A DNA stretch of 64,000 bases from Pseudolachnospira sp051055405 (GCF_051055405.1 NZ_CP167068.1:1116001-1180000), one strand, 5' to 3'; shown: positions 53,025-62,568, counted from the stretch's first letter. Numbers and translations are program-made. The notes: generated by a model not told the origin, from the sequence alone.

Positions 53025-54740
53025 ATGCAGGATCAAAAAATAGAGAACTTATTGAATTTAGCTTTGGATGCCAGTGAGGAAGAGCGGAGAAAATCCTTGG
53101 ATTTGGACGTGGGATATCAGCCGGATGGGAGAACTTGGCAGGTGATTGTCCGCTATTCCGGCGATTTAAGCGCTTATGAAAACGAAAATATTCGGATTTC
53201 CTTGCTTTCCGGAGGATATGCGATCGTCACTTTGCCAGAAGAACTGGTGGATGATTTTGCGGCTTTGCCTGAGGTGGAGTATATGGAGAAGCCAAAGCGT
53301 CTATTTTATTCGGTGGATCAGGGGCGCAGTGTCTCCTGCATCAATTCTTTGCAGGAAGGTCCCCGGGGACTGCTGGGGGAAGGCGTACTGGTGGCGGTGA
53401 TCGATTCCGGAGTGGATTGGCGGCATCCGGATTTTCAGACGGAGGAAGGGAAGACGAGGATCGTAGGCATCTGGGATCAGAGCATCGAAGGACGGCCTCC
53501 GGAGGGATATTTCTTTGGGACAGAATATACGGAGGAAGAAATCAACGAAGCTCTGGCAGGAAATAGAACGCTGCCAAGTCAGGATACATCCGGCCATGGA
53601 ACCGGAGTTTTAGGGATTGCGGCAGGAAATGGCCGGGCTTCCGGCGGGCGATATCGCGGGGTAGCTCCGGAAGCGGACATTTTGGTAGTAAAACTTGGCG
53701 TGCCGGAAGAAGGCGGATTTCCACGTACAACAGAACTGATGCAGGCGGTAGATTATGTCGTAAAGACCGCTCGAAATCGAAACCAGCCGGTGGCCATCAA
53801 TTTAAGTTTTGGCAACACCTATGGGTCCCATGAGGGGAATTCTTTGGTAGAAACATTTCTCGATACGATGGCGGATCAGTGGAAGGTGTCGATTGCCGTG
53901 GGGACGGGAAATGAAGGCGACGACGGCGGCCATACTTCGGGCGTATTGAAAAAGGGGGAAATTCAGGAAATTGCGCTGGCCATTGGAGAAAATGAGATTT
54001 CCACCAATGTGCAGCTTTGGAAATCCTATGCGGATGAATTTGACGTACTGTTGATTACGCCATGGGGAACGGTGTTGGGGCCCATGCGGAGGATCGACAA
54101 TGTGCAGCGCTTTCCAACGCGCGATACGGAAATTTTAGTATACTATGGGACGCCAAGTCCTTACAGCGGAGCGCAGGAAATTTATTTTGAATTTCTGCCG
54201 AGAGATCAAAAGCTGGACAGCGGAGTATGGACGTTCCGGCTGGTTCCAAAGAAAATTGTGATGGGAGATTATGATTTTTGGCTGCCGAGCGGCCAGGTGA
54301 GAAATCCGGATACCCGTTTTTTATTGCAGACGCCCAGTACCACTTTAACCATTCCGTCTGCGGCTGAAAAGGTGATTTCCGTTGGTGCTTACGACAGCAG
54401 ACGCGATTCCTATGCCAGCTTTTCAGGCCGGGGCTATACAAGGCAAACCAACCGCATCAAACCGGATCTGGCAGCTCCCGGCGTGGAAATTATGACGACA
54501 GCGCCGGGCGGAGGTTATCGGCCGCAGACGGGCACCTCCTTTGCGACGCCTTTTGTGACGGGCAGCGCGGCGCTTTTGATGGAATGGGGAATCATCAGAG
54601 GAAATGATCCCTATCTGTACGGAGAGAAACTAAAGGCTTATTTGCAGCGCGGGGCAAGACAGCTGCCGGGGTTTACGGAGTGGCCCAATCCGCAGCTAGG
54701 ATATGGGGCGCTTTGCGTGAGGGAGAGCCTGCCGGGATAA
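53025..54740 (+). CDS. S8 family serine protease (CspA/CspB-like)
   Basis: This 571-residue subtilase has the full triad: D127 (VAVIDSGVDWRHPDF), H191 (DTSGHGTGV) and S505 (TGTSFATPF). A prodomain-like region of about 90 residues precedes it, with an inserted jellyroll-type domain around residues 310-440, the layout of clostridial Csp germination proteases. No signal peptide is seen. Csp proteins act in spores on the cortex-lytic enzyme SleC, but this subgroup also includes forms of unknown role. Because all three catalytic residues are intact, it should be an active protease rather than a CspC-type pseudoprotease. Confidence 0.9.
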   Translation: MQDQKIENLLNLALDASEEERRKSLDLDVGYQPDGRTWQVIVRYSGDLSAYENENIRISLLSGGYAIVTLPEELVDDFAALPEVEYMEKPKRLFYSVDQGRSVSCINSLQEGPRGLLGEGVLVAVIDSGVDWRHPDFQTEEGKTRIVGIWDQSIEGRPPEGYFFGTEYTEEEINEALAGNRTLPSQDTSGHGTGVLGIAAGNGRASGGRYRGVAPEADILVVKLGVPEEGGFPRTTELMQAVDYVVKTARNRNQPVAINLSFGNTYGSHEGNSLVETFLDTMADQWKVSIAVGTGNEGDDGGHTSGVLKKGEIQEIALAIGENEISTNVQLWKSYADEFDVLLITPWGTVLGPMRRIDNVQRFPTRDTEILVYYGTPSPYSGAQEIYFEFLPRDQKLDSGVWTFRLVPKKIVMGDYDFWLPSGQVRNPDTRFLLQTPSTTLTIPSAAEKVISVGAYDSRRDSYASFSGRGYTRQTNRIKPDLAAPGVEIMTTAPGGGYRPQTGTSFATPFVTGSAALLMEWGIIRGNDPYLYGEKLKAYLQRGARQLPGFTEWPNPQLGYGALCVRESLPG

Positions 54741-54769
54741 AAGAAATAATCAGATTGTGGGTGAAAACC

Positions 54770-54798
54770 TTGTTTTTAGAAAAAAGTTGAAGTATAAT
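54770..54798 (+). promoter_or_regulatory. Predicted promoter of the PAS hybrid kinase gene
   Basis: TTGTTT (54770-54775) and TATAAT (54793-54798) are separated by 17 bp. Confidence 0.55.
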
Positions 54799-54870
54799 TT
54801 TACTAAACATATCCATACCTTCCATTGAATTTGGCTCGTCAATAGAAGGGGAACGTAAGGAGGAAACGAC

Positions 54871-57660
54871 ATGTACCATTGTCGTGTGCTTTTTTATTTG
54901 TTGGGTCAACCATGCAGGACGTTTGAAACGATAAAAGAAATGGCGCCCTTTGAGAATTTTACGCATACCTATTTGGAAAGTGATCAACTAGAAGAATCAC
55001 TGGCGGCCCAGGCAGATGTCATCCTGGCTGATTTGCAGGGGACAGATCCGGAAGGGGCAGTCCGTGCGCTTGTTTCTGCAAAGCGCAAAGATTCGGAACT
55101 GATTTTGCTTTTGGATAAAAGCCAGATGGGTTTATTGACGGACGAATGGCCGGAAGTGAAAGATATTTGGATTGGCCCGATGTCGGAAGCGGAAGTGCGT
55201 TTTCGTTTTTTACGATGGCAGCAGACCTATAAGATGAGCAAAGATTTTTGGGAAACGAGCCATTACTTGGAAGCTACAATTAACAATGTTCCCAATCTTG
55301 TTTGGTACAAAGACAAGGATGGCGTCCACGAGAAAGTTAACGACAGTTTTTGCAAAACTGTCAATAAGACGAAGCGTCAGGTGGAAGGACGCAGGCATAG
55401 TTATATCTGGGATGTGGAGGAGGACGATCCTGCCTGTATTGAGTCGGAACGTGAAGTCATGAGCAAACGGGAGACCTGCGTATCGGAGGAACATATCCAA
55501 ACGGGGGCGGGAATGAGGACGCTTACGACTTATAAATCGCCCTTGTTTGATTTGGACGGCAGCGTCATGGGAACCGTAGGCGTGGCGATTGACGTGACGC
55601 AGGAGCGGATGTATGAACAGGCGATTGTACAGAAGAACCAAACCCTAGAGAAAATTTTTACGACGATTGATTGCGGTGTGATGCGTCATACGGTGGACGG
55701 GAAGCATATCATCAGCGCCAATCAGGCCGCCTTGAGAATCCTGGGATACGAGTCTTCGGAGGAAATGATGGCGGACGGGTTTCATATGGTTGCCAGAACA
55801 GTTTTGGAGGAAGATCAAGAAAAGCTCCGGGCATGCATAAAAAGTTTGAAAACGGATGGAGATAGTGTCAGCACCGAATATCGGGTCAGGCATAAAAATG
55901 GAGATTTGCTGCATGTAATGGGCACGGTCAAGCTGTTAAAAGAAAATGGGAAACTGTTTTATCAACGTTTCCTTTTGGACTGCACCGCTCAAAAATTGCA
56001 GGAACAGAAAAATGAAAGACAGCAGATGGAACTGATCCAGGCTTTGAGCATTGATTATAGTATTGTCTGCTATTTGGAACTGAACACAGGAGTCGGTATG
56101 CTGCTCCGGAACAATCCGTCAACGGAAAACGTTTTTGTACCAGATTTTGACGGCAATATCTTTTTCCGGGAGAGTATGGAGCATTACATACAGACATTCG
56201 TGCATGAGGACGACAGGGAGATGCTGCGTCAAGCTTTTTCGATCGAATGTCTAAAAAAAGAACTGGAAGAAAAGAATCAATATTATGTGAACTACCGTGC
56301 TGTTTTAAACGGAGAGACGGAATATTTTCAGTGGAAAGCCGTGAGAACTGGAATTTGGGGAGATCAAAACGGCGTAGTTTTGGGATTTCGCAGTGTGGAT
56401 GAGGAAATTCGTACAGAATTGGAAAAGAAAAGCTTACTGGAAAGCGCGTTGATGCAGGCCAATCAGGCCAGCAGGGCAAAAAGCACTTTCCTATCTAATA
56501 TGTCGCACGATATCCGTACTCCGATGAACGCTATTGTCGGGTTTACCACCCTTGCCCTTTCCCATATTGGGCAGAAAGATCAGGTAGAAGAATATCTGAA
56601 AAAGATTATGGTTTCCGGGAATCATCTGTTGAGCCTGATCAACGATGTTTTGGATATGAGTCGGATTGAAAGCGGCAAGATACATTTAGATGAAAAGCCG
56701 TGCCATTTACCAGGAATTTTGCATGAACTAAAAAATATTTTGCAGCCGGACGTCCATGCAAAGAAGCTGGAGTTTTATATGGAAGCCGGAAATATCCTGA
56801 ATGAAGATATTTATTGCGATAAGCTGCGGCTGAGCCAAGTCTTGCTGAATTTGCTGAGTAATTCCGTCAAGTATACGGGGGCGGGCGGTACGATTTGGAT
56901 GAAGATAATAGAAAAAAGCGGAGCGCCCAGCGGCTATGCAAAATATGAGTTTCATATCAAAGATACTGGAATTGGTATGAGCAAAGGATTCATAAAACGT
57001 ATTTTTGAACCCTTTGAGAGAGAAAAAAGCAGTACGATCAATGAAATTCAGGGAACCGGGCTTGGGATGGCGATCACAAAAAATATTGTGGATATGATGA
57101 ACGGTACCATCGAAGTGGAAAGCGAGAAGGGAATCGGGACGGAAGTCATTGTTAGCCTTACTTTCCGGCTATATTCTGAAACAAAAAAGCCGCAGGATAT
57201 TCAGGAATGGAACGAAGACCAAACGTCGACTGCGGACCGTGATTTGGATACGGATAGTCAGGAAAAAGCGGTGAAACGCTATACCGGGCGTATTTTGTTG
57301 GCGGAGGACAATGAAATAAACCAGGAAATTGCCATGGCGATTTTGGAGGACGCTGGATTTTCCGTAGAGGTTGCTGAAAATGGACAGATTGCGGTAAATA
57401 TGTTAAAAGAATCAAAGCCGGGATATTATCAGTTAATCCTGATGGATGTTCAGATGCCTGTGATGAATGGCTATGAAGCGACGAAAACCATTCGCGGGTT
57501 TGAGAATCAAGAATTGGCATCTATTCCGATTTTGGCGATGACGGCCAACGCCTTCGAGGAGGACCGTCAGGAAGCGCTAAAGAGTGGAATGAATGGGCAT
57601 CTGGCAAAACCCGTTGACGTGGACATCCTGTTTGATACTTTAGATCACATCTTGTCCTAG
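54871..57660 (+). CDS. Soluble hybrid histidine kinase with three PAS-like domains
   Basis: This 929-residue protein has no membrane helix. An N-terminal region (about 1-110) looks like a degenerate receiver (VILADLQG, LILLLDKS). Three PAS-like regions follow: VPNLVWYKDKDGV (about 137-245), ISANQAALRILGYESSEEMM (about 270-380) and a PAS_3-like one (about 410-520). Then come HisKA (SNMSHDIRTPMNAIVGF), HATPase (NLLSNSVKYT, DTGIGM, GTGLGMA) and a C-terminal receiver (LMDVQMPVMNGYEA, AKPVD). Its kinase and receiver half is very similar to that of the kinase at 18242. No output regulator is adjacent. Confidence 0.92.
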   Translation: MYHCRVLFYLLGQPCRTFETIKEMAPFENFTHTYLESDQLEESLAAQADVILADLQGTDPEGAVRALVSAKRKDSELILLLDKSQMGLLTDEWPEVKDIWIGPMSEAEVRFRFLRWQQTYKMSKDFWETSHYLEATINNVPNLVWYKDKDGVHEKVNDSFCKTVNKTKRQVEGRRHSYIWDVEEDDPACIESEREVMSKRETCVSEEHIQTGAGMRTLTTYKSPLFDLDGSVMGTVGVAIDVTQERMYEQAIVQKNQTLEKIFTTIDCGVMRHTVDGKHIISANQAALRILGYESSEEMMADGFHMVARTVLEEDQEKLRACIKSLKTDGDSVSTEYRVRHKNGDLLHVMGTVKLLKENGKLFYQRFLLDCTAQKLQEQKNERQQMELIQALSIDYSIVCYLELNTGVGMLLRNNPSTENVFVPDFDGNIFFRESMEHYIQTFVHEDDREMLRQAFSIECLKKELEEKNQYYVNYRAVLNGETEYFQWKAVRTGIWGDQNGVVLGFRSVDEEIRTELEKKSLLESALMQANQASRAKSTFLSNMSHDIRTPMNAIVGFTTLALSHIGQKDQVEEYLKKIMVSGNHLLSLINDVLDMSRIESGKIHLDEKPCHLPGILHELKNILQPDVHAKKLEFYMEAGNILNEDIYCDKLRLSQVLLNLLSNSVKYTGAGGTIWMKIIEKSGAPSGYAKYEFHIKDTGIGMSKGFIKRIFEPFEREKSSTINEIQGTGLGMAITKNIVDMMNGTIEVESEKGIGTEVIVSLTFRLYSETKKPQDIQEWNEDQTSTADRDLDTDSQEKAVKRYTGRILLAEDNEINQEIAMAILEDAGFSVEVAENGQIAVNMLKESKPGYYQLILMDVQMPVMNGYEATKTIRGFENQELASIPILAMTANAFEEDRQEALKSGMNGHLAKPVDVDILFDTLDHILS

Positions 57661-57710
57661 GCGTATGCCTGAATAAAGAGAAGATATTCCTGCGTTAAGA
57701 GCTACGGAAA

Positions 57711-57768
57711 GGATAACAAAAAAGTAAGACTTGCCTAGATAGTGGCAGGTCTTACTTTTTTGTTATCC
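57711..57768. terminator. Bidirectional terminator
   Basis: A 25-bp stem (57711-57735 with 57744-57768, one wobble) with A/T runs on both arms ends the hybrid kinase gene and the converging upp gene. Confidence 0.93.
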
Positions 57769-57786
57769 TAATATAGAAAAATCGAT

Positions 57787-58419
57787 CTATTTTGTTCCAA
57801 AAATCCGGTCGCCCGCATCTCCAAGGCCAGGACAGATATAACAGGCGTCATTCAAGCCCCGATCCAGATGGCCGATGTAGATCTGAATATCCGGATGAGC
57901 CTCCTGCAGTCGTTTTAAACCTTCCGGAGCAGCGATCACGCACATAAATTTGATCTTTTTACCGCCGTGCTCTTTGATAAAATTGACAGCGGCGATGGCG
58001 GATCCGCCGGTGGCCAGCATCGGGTCCACCACGACGATGGTGCGTTCTTCGATGGGATTTGGCAGCTTACAATAATATTCGTGGGGGTCGTGGGTCTCCT
58101 CATCCCGGTAGAGGCCAATGTGGCCGACTTTTGCGGTAGGAGTCAGATTTAAAATTCCATTCACCATCCCAAGTCCGGCCCGAAGAATCGGTACAACGGC
58201 AAGCTTTCTGCCGCTGATAATAGGAGACTGGCAGGTCTCGATCGGTGTACGGACCTCAATATCTTCCAGCGGAAGATCACGCAGCGCCTCGTAGCCCATC
58301 AGAGTGGCTATCTCTTCGATCAGCTGCCGGAATTCGTTGGTCCCGGTGCCGATGTCCCGCAGCATGGTGATTTTGTGCTGAATTAAAGGATGGTTTAGAA
58401 TCGTAACATTTTCGTTCAT
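57787..58419 (-). CDS. upp: Uracil phosphoribosyltransferase
   Basis: This 210-residue enzyme makes UMP from uracil and PRPP. The PRPP-binding loop is VDPMLATGGSA, and PILRAGLGMVNG and the C-terminal YICPGLGDAGDRIFGT are diagnostic for Upp. Single gene; the start follows AAAGGAG. Confidence 0.98.
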   Translation of the reverse strand: MNENVTILNHPLIQHKITMLRDIGTGTNEFRQLIEEIATLMGYEALRDLPLEDIEVRTPIETCQSPIISGRKLAVVPILRAGLGMVNGILNLTPTAKVGHIGLYRDEETHDPHEYYCKLPNPIEERTIVVVDPMLATGGSAIAAVNFIKEHGGKKIKFMCVIAAPEGLKRLQEAHPDIQIYIGHLDRGLNDACYICPGLGDAGDRIFGTK

Positions 58420-58479
58420 AGTGCTCCTTTCTTTCGTAGCCTTTCTCTATGACGCCGTAAGGGCCTCTCGCTGGGTCAT

Positions 58480-58508
58480 ATTATAGCATGCTGGAATCGG
58501 GATTGCAA
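58480..58508 (-). promoter_or_regulatory. Predicted upp promoter
   Basis: On the minus strand, TTGCAA (58503-58508) and TATAAT (58480-58485) are separated by 17 bp. Confidence 0.65.
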
Positions 58509-58550
58509 TGGAAAATGGAATGCGATCGGAATCGAACTGACCCAGGAAAT

Positions 58551-58585
58551 AAAAAAACGGTTCTTGATGCTGTCAGGAACCGGTT
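58551..58585 (-). terminator. Terminator of the lipoprotein gene
   Basis: On the minus strand, AACCGGTTCCTGA pairs with TCAAGAACCGTT (one bulge, one wobble), followed by seven Ts. Confidence 0.8.
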
Positions 58586-58594
58586 TTGTTTTCT

Positions 58595-59587
58595 TTATTG
58601 GTCAATATGGCATCTTGACAAAACTAAATATTGGCCATCCGACACGGTAACATAAGAGCTTCCGCTGAAATTGTCATTGGCTTCGATATCGTCCTGCCGT
58701 CCGTCATTATACACACAGTAGTATCCCTTGCCATTGTCCGCCGTTACTTTATATTCCCCAGCAGGGAGATGAACGCCTATTTTAAAGGTGCCTGTTTGGG
58801 AGGTATCTAAGTCGCCTGCTTCTTCGATCGGAACGGCATAACAGCGTTTTAGCGTGAAGTATTCTCCCTCTCTAACCGTAATAATGGAATTATATGAAAA
58901 ATTTTCATTAGTGATGATATCGTTATCATTACTATCTTTGGATAGGCAGAAATAGCCGGCAACCGTAGACTTTGCAAATAAAACATATTCTCCAGCGGGA
59001 ATATCACCGCCTACTTTATACTGCCCTTCGCTATACTGCGTAGCAGATGTATCTAATATTTTTTTCCCAGAGAGGTCTTCCAGGGAAGTTTTTAGCAACA
59101 TATTATTCAATGCAAAATTTTCTGGCTCTTCGTCATATAAATAAGCCAAAGAATCAAGAATAAGTTCATATAGAAAATTGCCGTTGGATCCTTGCTCAAA
59201 ATAAGCTCCTAAATAGGTAGCGCATCCGAAATATATATTTAACTCGTCAAGCGTGTCATCCCATTTTGTTAACGCCGAGAACTTGGGATAATAGGAAACA
59301 AGGATATCAATCACTTCAGATGTATTGCTGTCGCTTCGTTCTAAATTGCTTTCGTCCGTACTAAGTCGTAATAAGGAAACCGTAAGATCGTGTTGTTCCT
59401 CTGCGCTTAATGTAGTGGACTCAGAAGCGGCTTCTGTTTCTGGAGCAGCAGTTGTCACTGCTTCTGTGGCTACCAGAGTCGTTTCCTGGGGAGTGGATTC
59501 TTCGGCAGTTGTTTTTGTTGTTTCTCCGCTGCACCCGGCGAGGAATAGGCCCAGACATAGCGATAATACCAGTAGACTTTTTCTCAT
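58595..59587 (-). CDS. Lipoprotein with two copies of a short beta domain
   Basis: This 330-residue protein has a signal peptide with lipobox LAGC, a Thr/Glu/Ala-rich linker, a helical middle region, and two related C-terminal segments of about 60 residues. Copy 1 has GGDIPAGEYVLFAKS, NFSYNSIITVREGEYFTLKR; copy 2 has GVHLPAGEYKVTADN, NFSGSSYVTVSDGQYLVLSR. The repeats look like small beta units found in surface lipoproteins of Clostridia. Function not recognised. Single gene on the minus strand. Confidence 0.8.
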   Translation of the reverse strand: MRKSLLVLSLCLGLFLAGCSGETTKTTAEESTPQETTLVATEAVTTAAPETEAASESTTLSAEEQHDLTVSLLRLSTDESNLERSDSNTSEVIDILVSYYPKFSALTKWDDTLDELNIYFGCATYLGAYFEQGSNGNFLYELILDSLAYLYDEEPENFALNNMLLKTSLEDLSGKKILDTSATQYSEGQYKVGGDIPAGEYVLFAKSTVAGYFCLSKDSNDNDIITNENFSYNSIITVREGEYFTLKRCYAVPIEEAGDLDTSQTGTFKIGVHLPAGEYKVTADNGKGYYCVYNDGRQDDIEANDNFSGSSYVTVSDGQYLVLSRCHIDQ

Positions 59588-59620
59588 AATAATTCTTCTC
59601 CTTTGAAATCTAATGTTTTA

Positions 59621-59648
59621 ATTATACTATAAAAATAGAAAAAAGCAA
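59621..59648 (-). promoter_or_regulatory. Predicted lipoprotein promoter
   Basis: On the minus strand, TTGCTT (59643-59648) and TATAAT (59621-59626) are separated by 16 bp. Confidence 0.5.
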
Positions 59649-59731
59649 CAAAAGAAAATGATTTGTGGCTGCAATTTATATCAAAATCCTCAAATCGTTC
59701 TTTCTCCTTCTTCGTCCTCAAATGAGAAAAT

Positions 59732-59759
59732 CTTAAGGTCTTCTTAATCTTTCTTGAAG
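59732..59759 (+). promoter_or_regulatory. Direct repeats resembling an OmpR-type regulator site
   Basis: CTTAAGG (59732), CTTAATC (59743) and CTTGAAG (59753) are spaced 11 and 10 bp apart, one helical turn each, and end about 15 bp before the -35 box. This is the usual layout of an OmpR/PhoB family activator site. Confidence 0.4.
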
Positions 59760-59773
59760 ATTACTCCAAGTCA

Positions 59774-59802
59774 TTGAACCCCCTATTTTGATATGCTAAA
59801 AT
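59774..59802 (+). promoter_or_regulatory. Predicted promoter of the dlt-like operon
   Basis: TTGAAC (59774-59779) and TAAAAT (59797-59802) are separated by 17 bp, 30 bp before the adenylation gene. Confidence 0.55.
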
Positions 59803-59832
59803 GGAAGACAAAATCAGTTGGGGGAAACGAGC

Positions 59833-61353
59833 ATGAGGAAAAACGTCCTGGAATACCTGGAGGAAAGCGCCAGGAAAAGCCCGGATAAAATCGCTTTTTC
59901 AGATGAAAAAAAGTCAAATTCCTATCGGGAGATAGAAGAGCGGGCAAAGAGAGTTGGCAGTGCGCTGGCGAGAAAAGCGCCGCCCCGCAGTCCAATTCCG
60001 GTGCTGATGGAAAAGGGTGTGGACACCATGGCGGCATTTCTGGGCGCGGTATATGCCGGCTGTTTTTATGTGCTGCTGGATCGGACGCAGCCGAAAGCTC
60101 GCTTAAATACGATTTTAAAAACGTTGGAAGCTCCCGTACTGGTGACCCTTCCGGAATATAAGGAACAGGCGGAAACGCTGGATTTTTCCGGAGAGATTTT
60201 GTCCTTGGACGAGCTGGAACAAGAGTCGGCCGACGAGGCAATCTTAAACGCGGTGCAGGGACAAGCATTGGATACGGACCCTCTTTACGGAATTTTTACT
60301 TCTGGTTCTACGGGGGTGCCAAAGGGAGTTGTCGTGGGGCACCGGTCGGTGATCGACTTTATCGATTGTTTTGTGGAACTATTTGGAATTACCTCGGAAG
60401 ATGTGATTGGGAATCAGGCTCCTTTTGATTTTGACGTGTCGGTCAAAGATATTTATACGACTTTAAAAACCGGCGCGACGATGGAGATCATCCCTAAAAA
60501 GTATTTTGCTTTTCCGGCGGAGCTTTTGAACTATATTTGTGACCGGAATGTGACGACGCTGATTTGGGCCGTGTCGGCGCTCTGCCTGATTACGACGTTA
60601 AAGGGCGGATTGGACTATCGGGTGCCCTCCCAGCTAAAGCGGGTGATGTTCAGCGGGGAGGCCATGCCGGTCAATCATCTGAACGAGTGGCGCCGCCATC
60701 TGCCGGATACGATGTTTGTCAATCTCTATGGCCCTACGGAAATCACTTGTAACTGCGCTTATTATATTGTAGATCGGGAATTTGCGCCGGGGGAGGCTTT
60801 GCCGATGGGGAGGCCTTTTCCCAATGAAAAGGTATTTTTGTTAGATGAAGAGAATCGGCAGGTCACAGAGTCAGGCTGCCTTGGGGAACTTTGTGTGGCG
60901 GGGACGGCGCTTTCTCTTGGCTATTATAATAATCCGGAGGCAACCGCAAAGGCCTTTGTTCAAAACCCTTTGAATTCCCGCTATCTGGAGCCGATTTACC
61001 GGACCGGCGACCTGGCCTATTACGGGGAAGACGGACTTTTGGTTTTTGCTTCCCGGAAGGATTTCCAGATCAAGCACATGGGACACCGAATCGAACTGGG
61101 AGAGATAGAGGCTGCTATGGGCGCGATTCCTGGTATTGTTCGGGCCTGCTGTACTTATGACGAGAAGAAGCAGCACATTATCGCCCATTATGTAGGCGAG
61201 GGAGAAAAACGCCAGATCGCAAAAGCATTGCTCCAGTGGATTCCCAAATATATGCTTCCCAATGAATACCGAAGATGGGACCAGCTGCCGGTAAACGTCA
61301 ATGGAAAGGTCAATTACCGGTTGTTACGAGAAGGACAGGAGGGTGGACAATGA
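59833..61353 (+). CDS. Amino-acid adenylation enzyme (DltA-like)
   Basis: This 506-residue stand-alone adenylation enzyme activates an amino acid with ATP and loads it on a carrier protein. Core motifs are A3 FTSGSTGVPKG (155-165), A4 FDFDVSVKDIY, A5 NLYGPTEITC, A7 YRTGDLAYY, A8 near GHRIELGEIE and A10 PVNVNGKVNY. The size and the FDxxV-type A4 match DltA (D-alanine:carrier ligase), but the substrate cannot be read with confidence. ATG 59833 follows TGGGGGAA. The next gene overlaps by 4 bp (ATGA) and encodes a decarboxylase, which is not part of a normal dlt operon. Confidence 0.88.
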   Translation: MRKNVLEYLEESARKSPDKIAFSDEKKSNSYREIEERAKRVGSALARKAPPRSPIPVLMEKGVDTMAAFLGAVYAGCFYVLLDRTQPKARLNTILKTLEAPVLVTLPEYKEQAETLDFSGEILSLDELEQESADEAILNAVQGQALDTDPLYGIFTSGSTGVPKGVVVGHRSVIDFIDCFVELFGITSEDVIGNQAPFDFDVSVKDIYTTLKTGATMEIIPKKYFAFPAELLNYICDRNVTTLIWAVSALCLITTLKGGLDYRVPSQLKRVMFSGEAMPVNHLNEWRRHLPDTMFVNLYGPTEITCNCAYYIVDREFAPGEALPMGRPFPNEKVFLLDEENRQVTESGCLGELCVAGTALSLGYYNNPEATAKAFVQNPLNSRYLEPIYRTGDLAYYGEDGLLVFASRKDFQIKHMGHRIELGEIEAAMGAIPGIVRACCTYDEKKQHIIAHYVGEGEKRQIAKALLQWIPKYMLPNEYRRWDQLPVNVNGKVNYRLLREGQEGGQ

Positions 61354-62555
61354 CCGGGCAGGAGTTAAGAAGACTTGCGGGAAAGTATGGGACGCCTTTT
61401 TATGTGTTTGAATTGGACTGTCTAACCGAGAGAACTCGCCGTCTCGATGCGTTTTTTGCCGGAACCGCCGCTTTGTGCTATGCCATGAAAGCAAATCCCT
61501 TTTTGACAGGGCCTTTGGAACCGCTGGTGAGCCGTCTGGAAGTTTGCTCCCAGGGGGAGTTCCATATCTGCCAGCGCTTGGGGATTCCGCGGGAAAAGAT
61601 CGTGCTATCCGGTGTAAGCAAAAAGAAAGAGGAGATCGAAGAGATTTTAGAAAGCGGCGGCGTAGGTATCTTCACCGCAGAGTCAAAGCAGCAGCTGGCT
61701 CTTCTATCTGAGTGCGCGAAGCACCGTCAGCCTTTGCCGGTTTTGCTGCGGGTCAGCAGCGGAAATCAATTTGGTATGGACCGAGAGACGGTCAAGCAGA
61801 TCTTAGAGGAAAAAGACAAATATCCGTTTATTCATTTCCGGGGATTGCAGTATTATTCCGGGACGCAAAAGAAAAAGCCGGAGAAGGTAGCGGGAGAATT
61901 TCATAGCCTATGCCAATTTGCCAGGGAACTTCGGGAGACGGTCGGTTTTGAGGCGGAAGAGATTGAATTTGGGCCAGGATTTCCGATTCCCTATTTTTCT
62001 GGGGAGAAATGGGCGCCGGAAGAAGAGTGGCTTTGCTCCCTAAGACAAGCTATGGAAGAAGAGGCGATGTCGGCCAAAATCACCTTGGAGATGGGACGCT
62101 TTTTGGCCGCGGAATGCGGAACTTATTTGACGGCCATCGTAGACCGGAAGCAGAATGAAGGGGAAAACTATCTGATTCTGGACGGTGGAATTCACCATGT
62201 AAATTATTATGGTCAGATGATGGCGATGAAACGACCGGATATCACCTATCTGCCGCTGCGGGAAAAGACGGAGGCCGCGGGGAAAGAAGAGACGGAATCC
62301 CTGTGGAACCTTTGCGGTTCCTTATGTACGGTGTCCGATGTGCTGGTAAAGGGGCTTCCGCTTATAGAACCGGAGCCGGGGGATTTGCTGGCGTTTCAAA
62401 AGATCGGGGCATATTCCGTGACCGAAGGGATTTACCTGTTTTTGAGCCGGGATTTGCCCAAGGTATTCTTTTTTACAAAGAAGGACGGGGAGATTCTGGT
62501 TAGGGACGCCCTTGAGACCAATGTATGGAATAGCCCAAGCCATTCCTATGAATAG
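61350..62555 (+). CDS. Fold-III PLP-dependent decarboxylase, BtrK/LysA-like
   Basis: This 401-residue protein has the alanine-racemase-type barrel of diaminopimelate/ornithine decarboxylases: PLP Lys K47 (CYAMKANPF), LEVCSQGEFHIC, the glycine-rich EFGPGFPIPYF, LEMGRFLAAECG in place of EPGR, and the C-terminal Cys-Asp motif CTVSDVLV with GDLLAFQKIGAYS. The sequence around GGIHHVNYYGQ and the C-terminal region look closer to BtrK-type enzymes, which decarboxylate an amino acid held on a carrier protein, than to LysA. It is translationally coupled to the adenylation gene and 13 bp before a carrier-protein gene. LysA-type free-substrate activity is the main alternative. Confidence 0.82.
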   Translation: MTGQELRRLAGKYGTPFYVFELDCLTERTRRLDAFFAGTAALCYAMKANPFLTGPLEPLVSRLEVCSQGEFHICQRLGIPREKIVLSGVSKKKEEIEEILESGGVGIFTAESKQQLALLSECAKHRQPLPVLLRVSSGNQFGMDRETVKQILEEKDKYPFIHFRGLQYYSGTQKKKPEKVAGEFHSLCQFARELRETVGFEAEEIEFGPGFPIPYFSGEKWAPEEEWLCSLRQAMEEEAMSAKITLEMGRFLAAECGTYLTAIVDRKQNEGENYLILDGGIHHVNYYGQMMAMKRPDITYLPLREKTEAAGKEETESLWNLCGSLCTVSDVLVKGLPLIEPEPGDLLAFQKIGAYSVTEGIYLFLSRDLPKVFFFTKKDGEILVRDALETNVWNSPSHSYE

Positions 62556-62568
62556 AGAGGAGAAAACA

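Noticed and set aside
53025..54740. Calling the subtilase cspC (pseudoprotease germinant receptor)
   Set aside because: All three catalytic residues are present, so it is not a CspC-type inactive form, and no cspB/cspA/sleC neighbours are seen.
61350..62555. Annotating the decarboxylase as lysA (diaminopimelate decarboxylase)
   Set aside because: The operon partners are a carrier-protein ligase, carrier protein and MBOAT, the EPGR motif is changed to EMGR, and there are no lysine-pathway genes nearby, so the symbol would claim too much.
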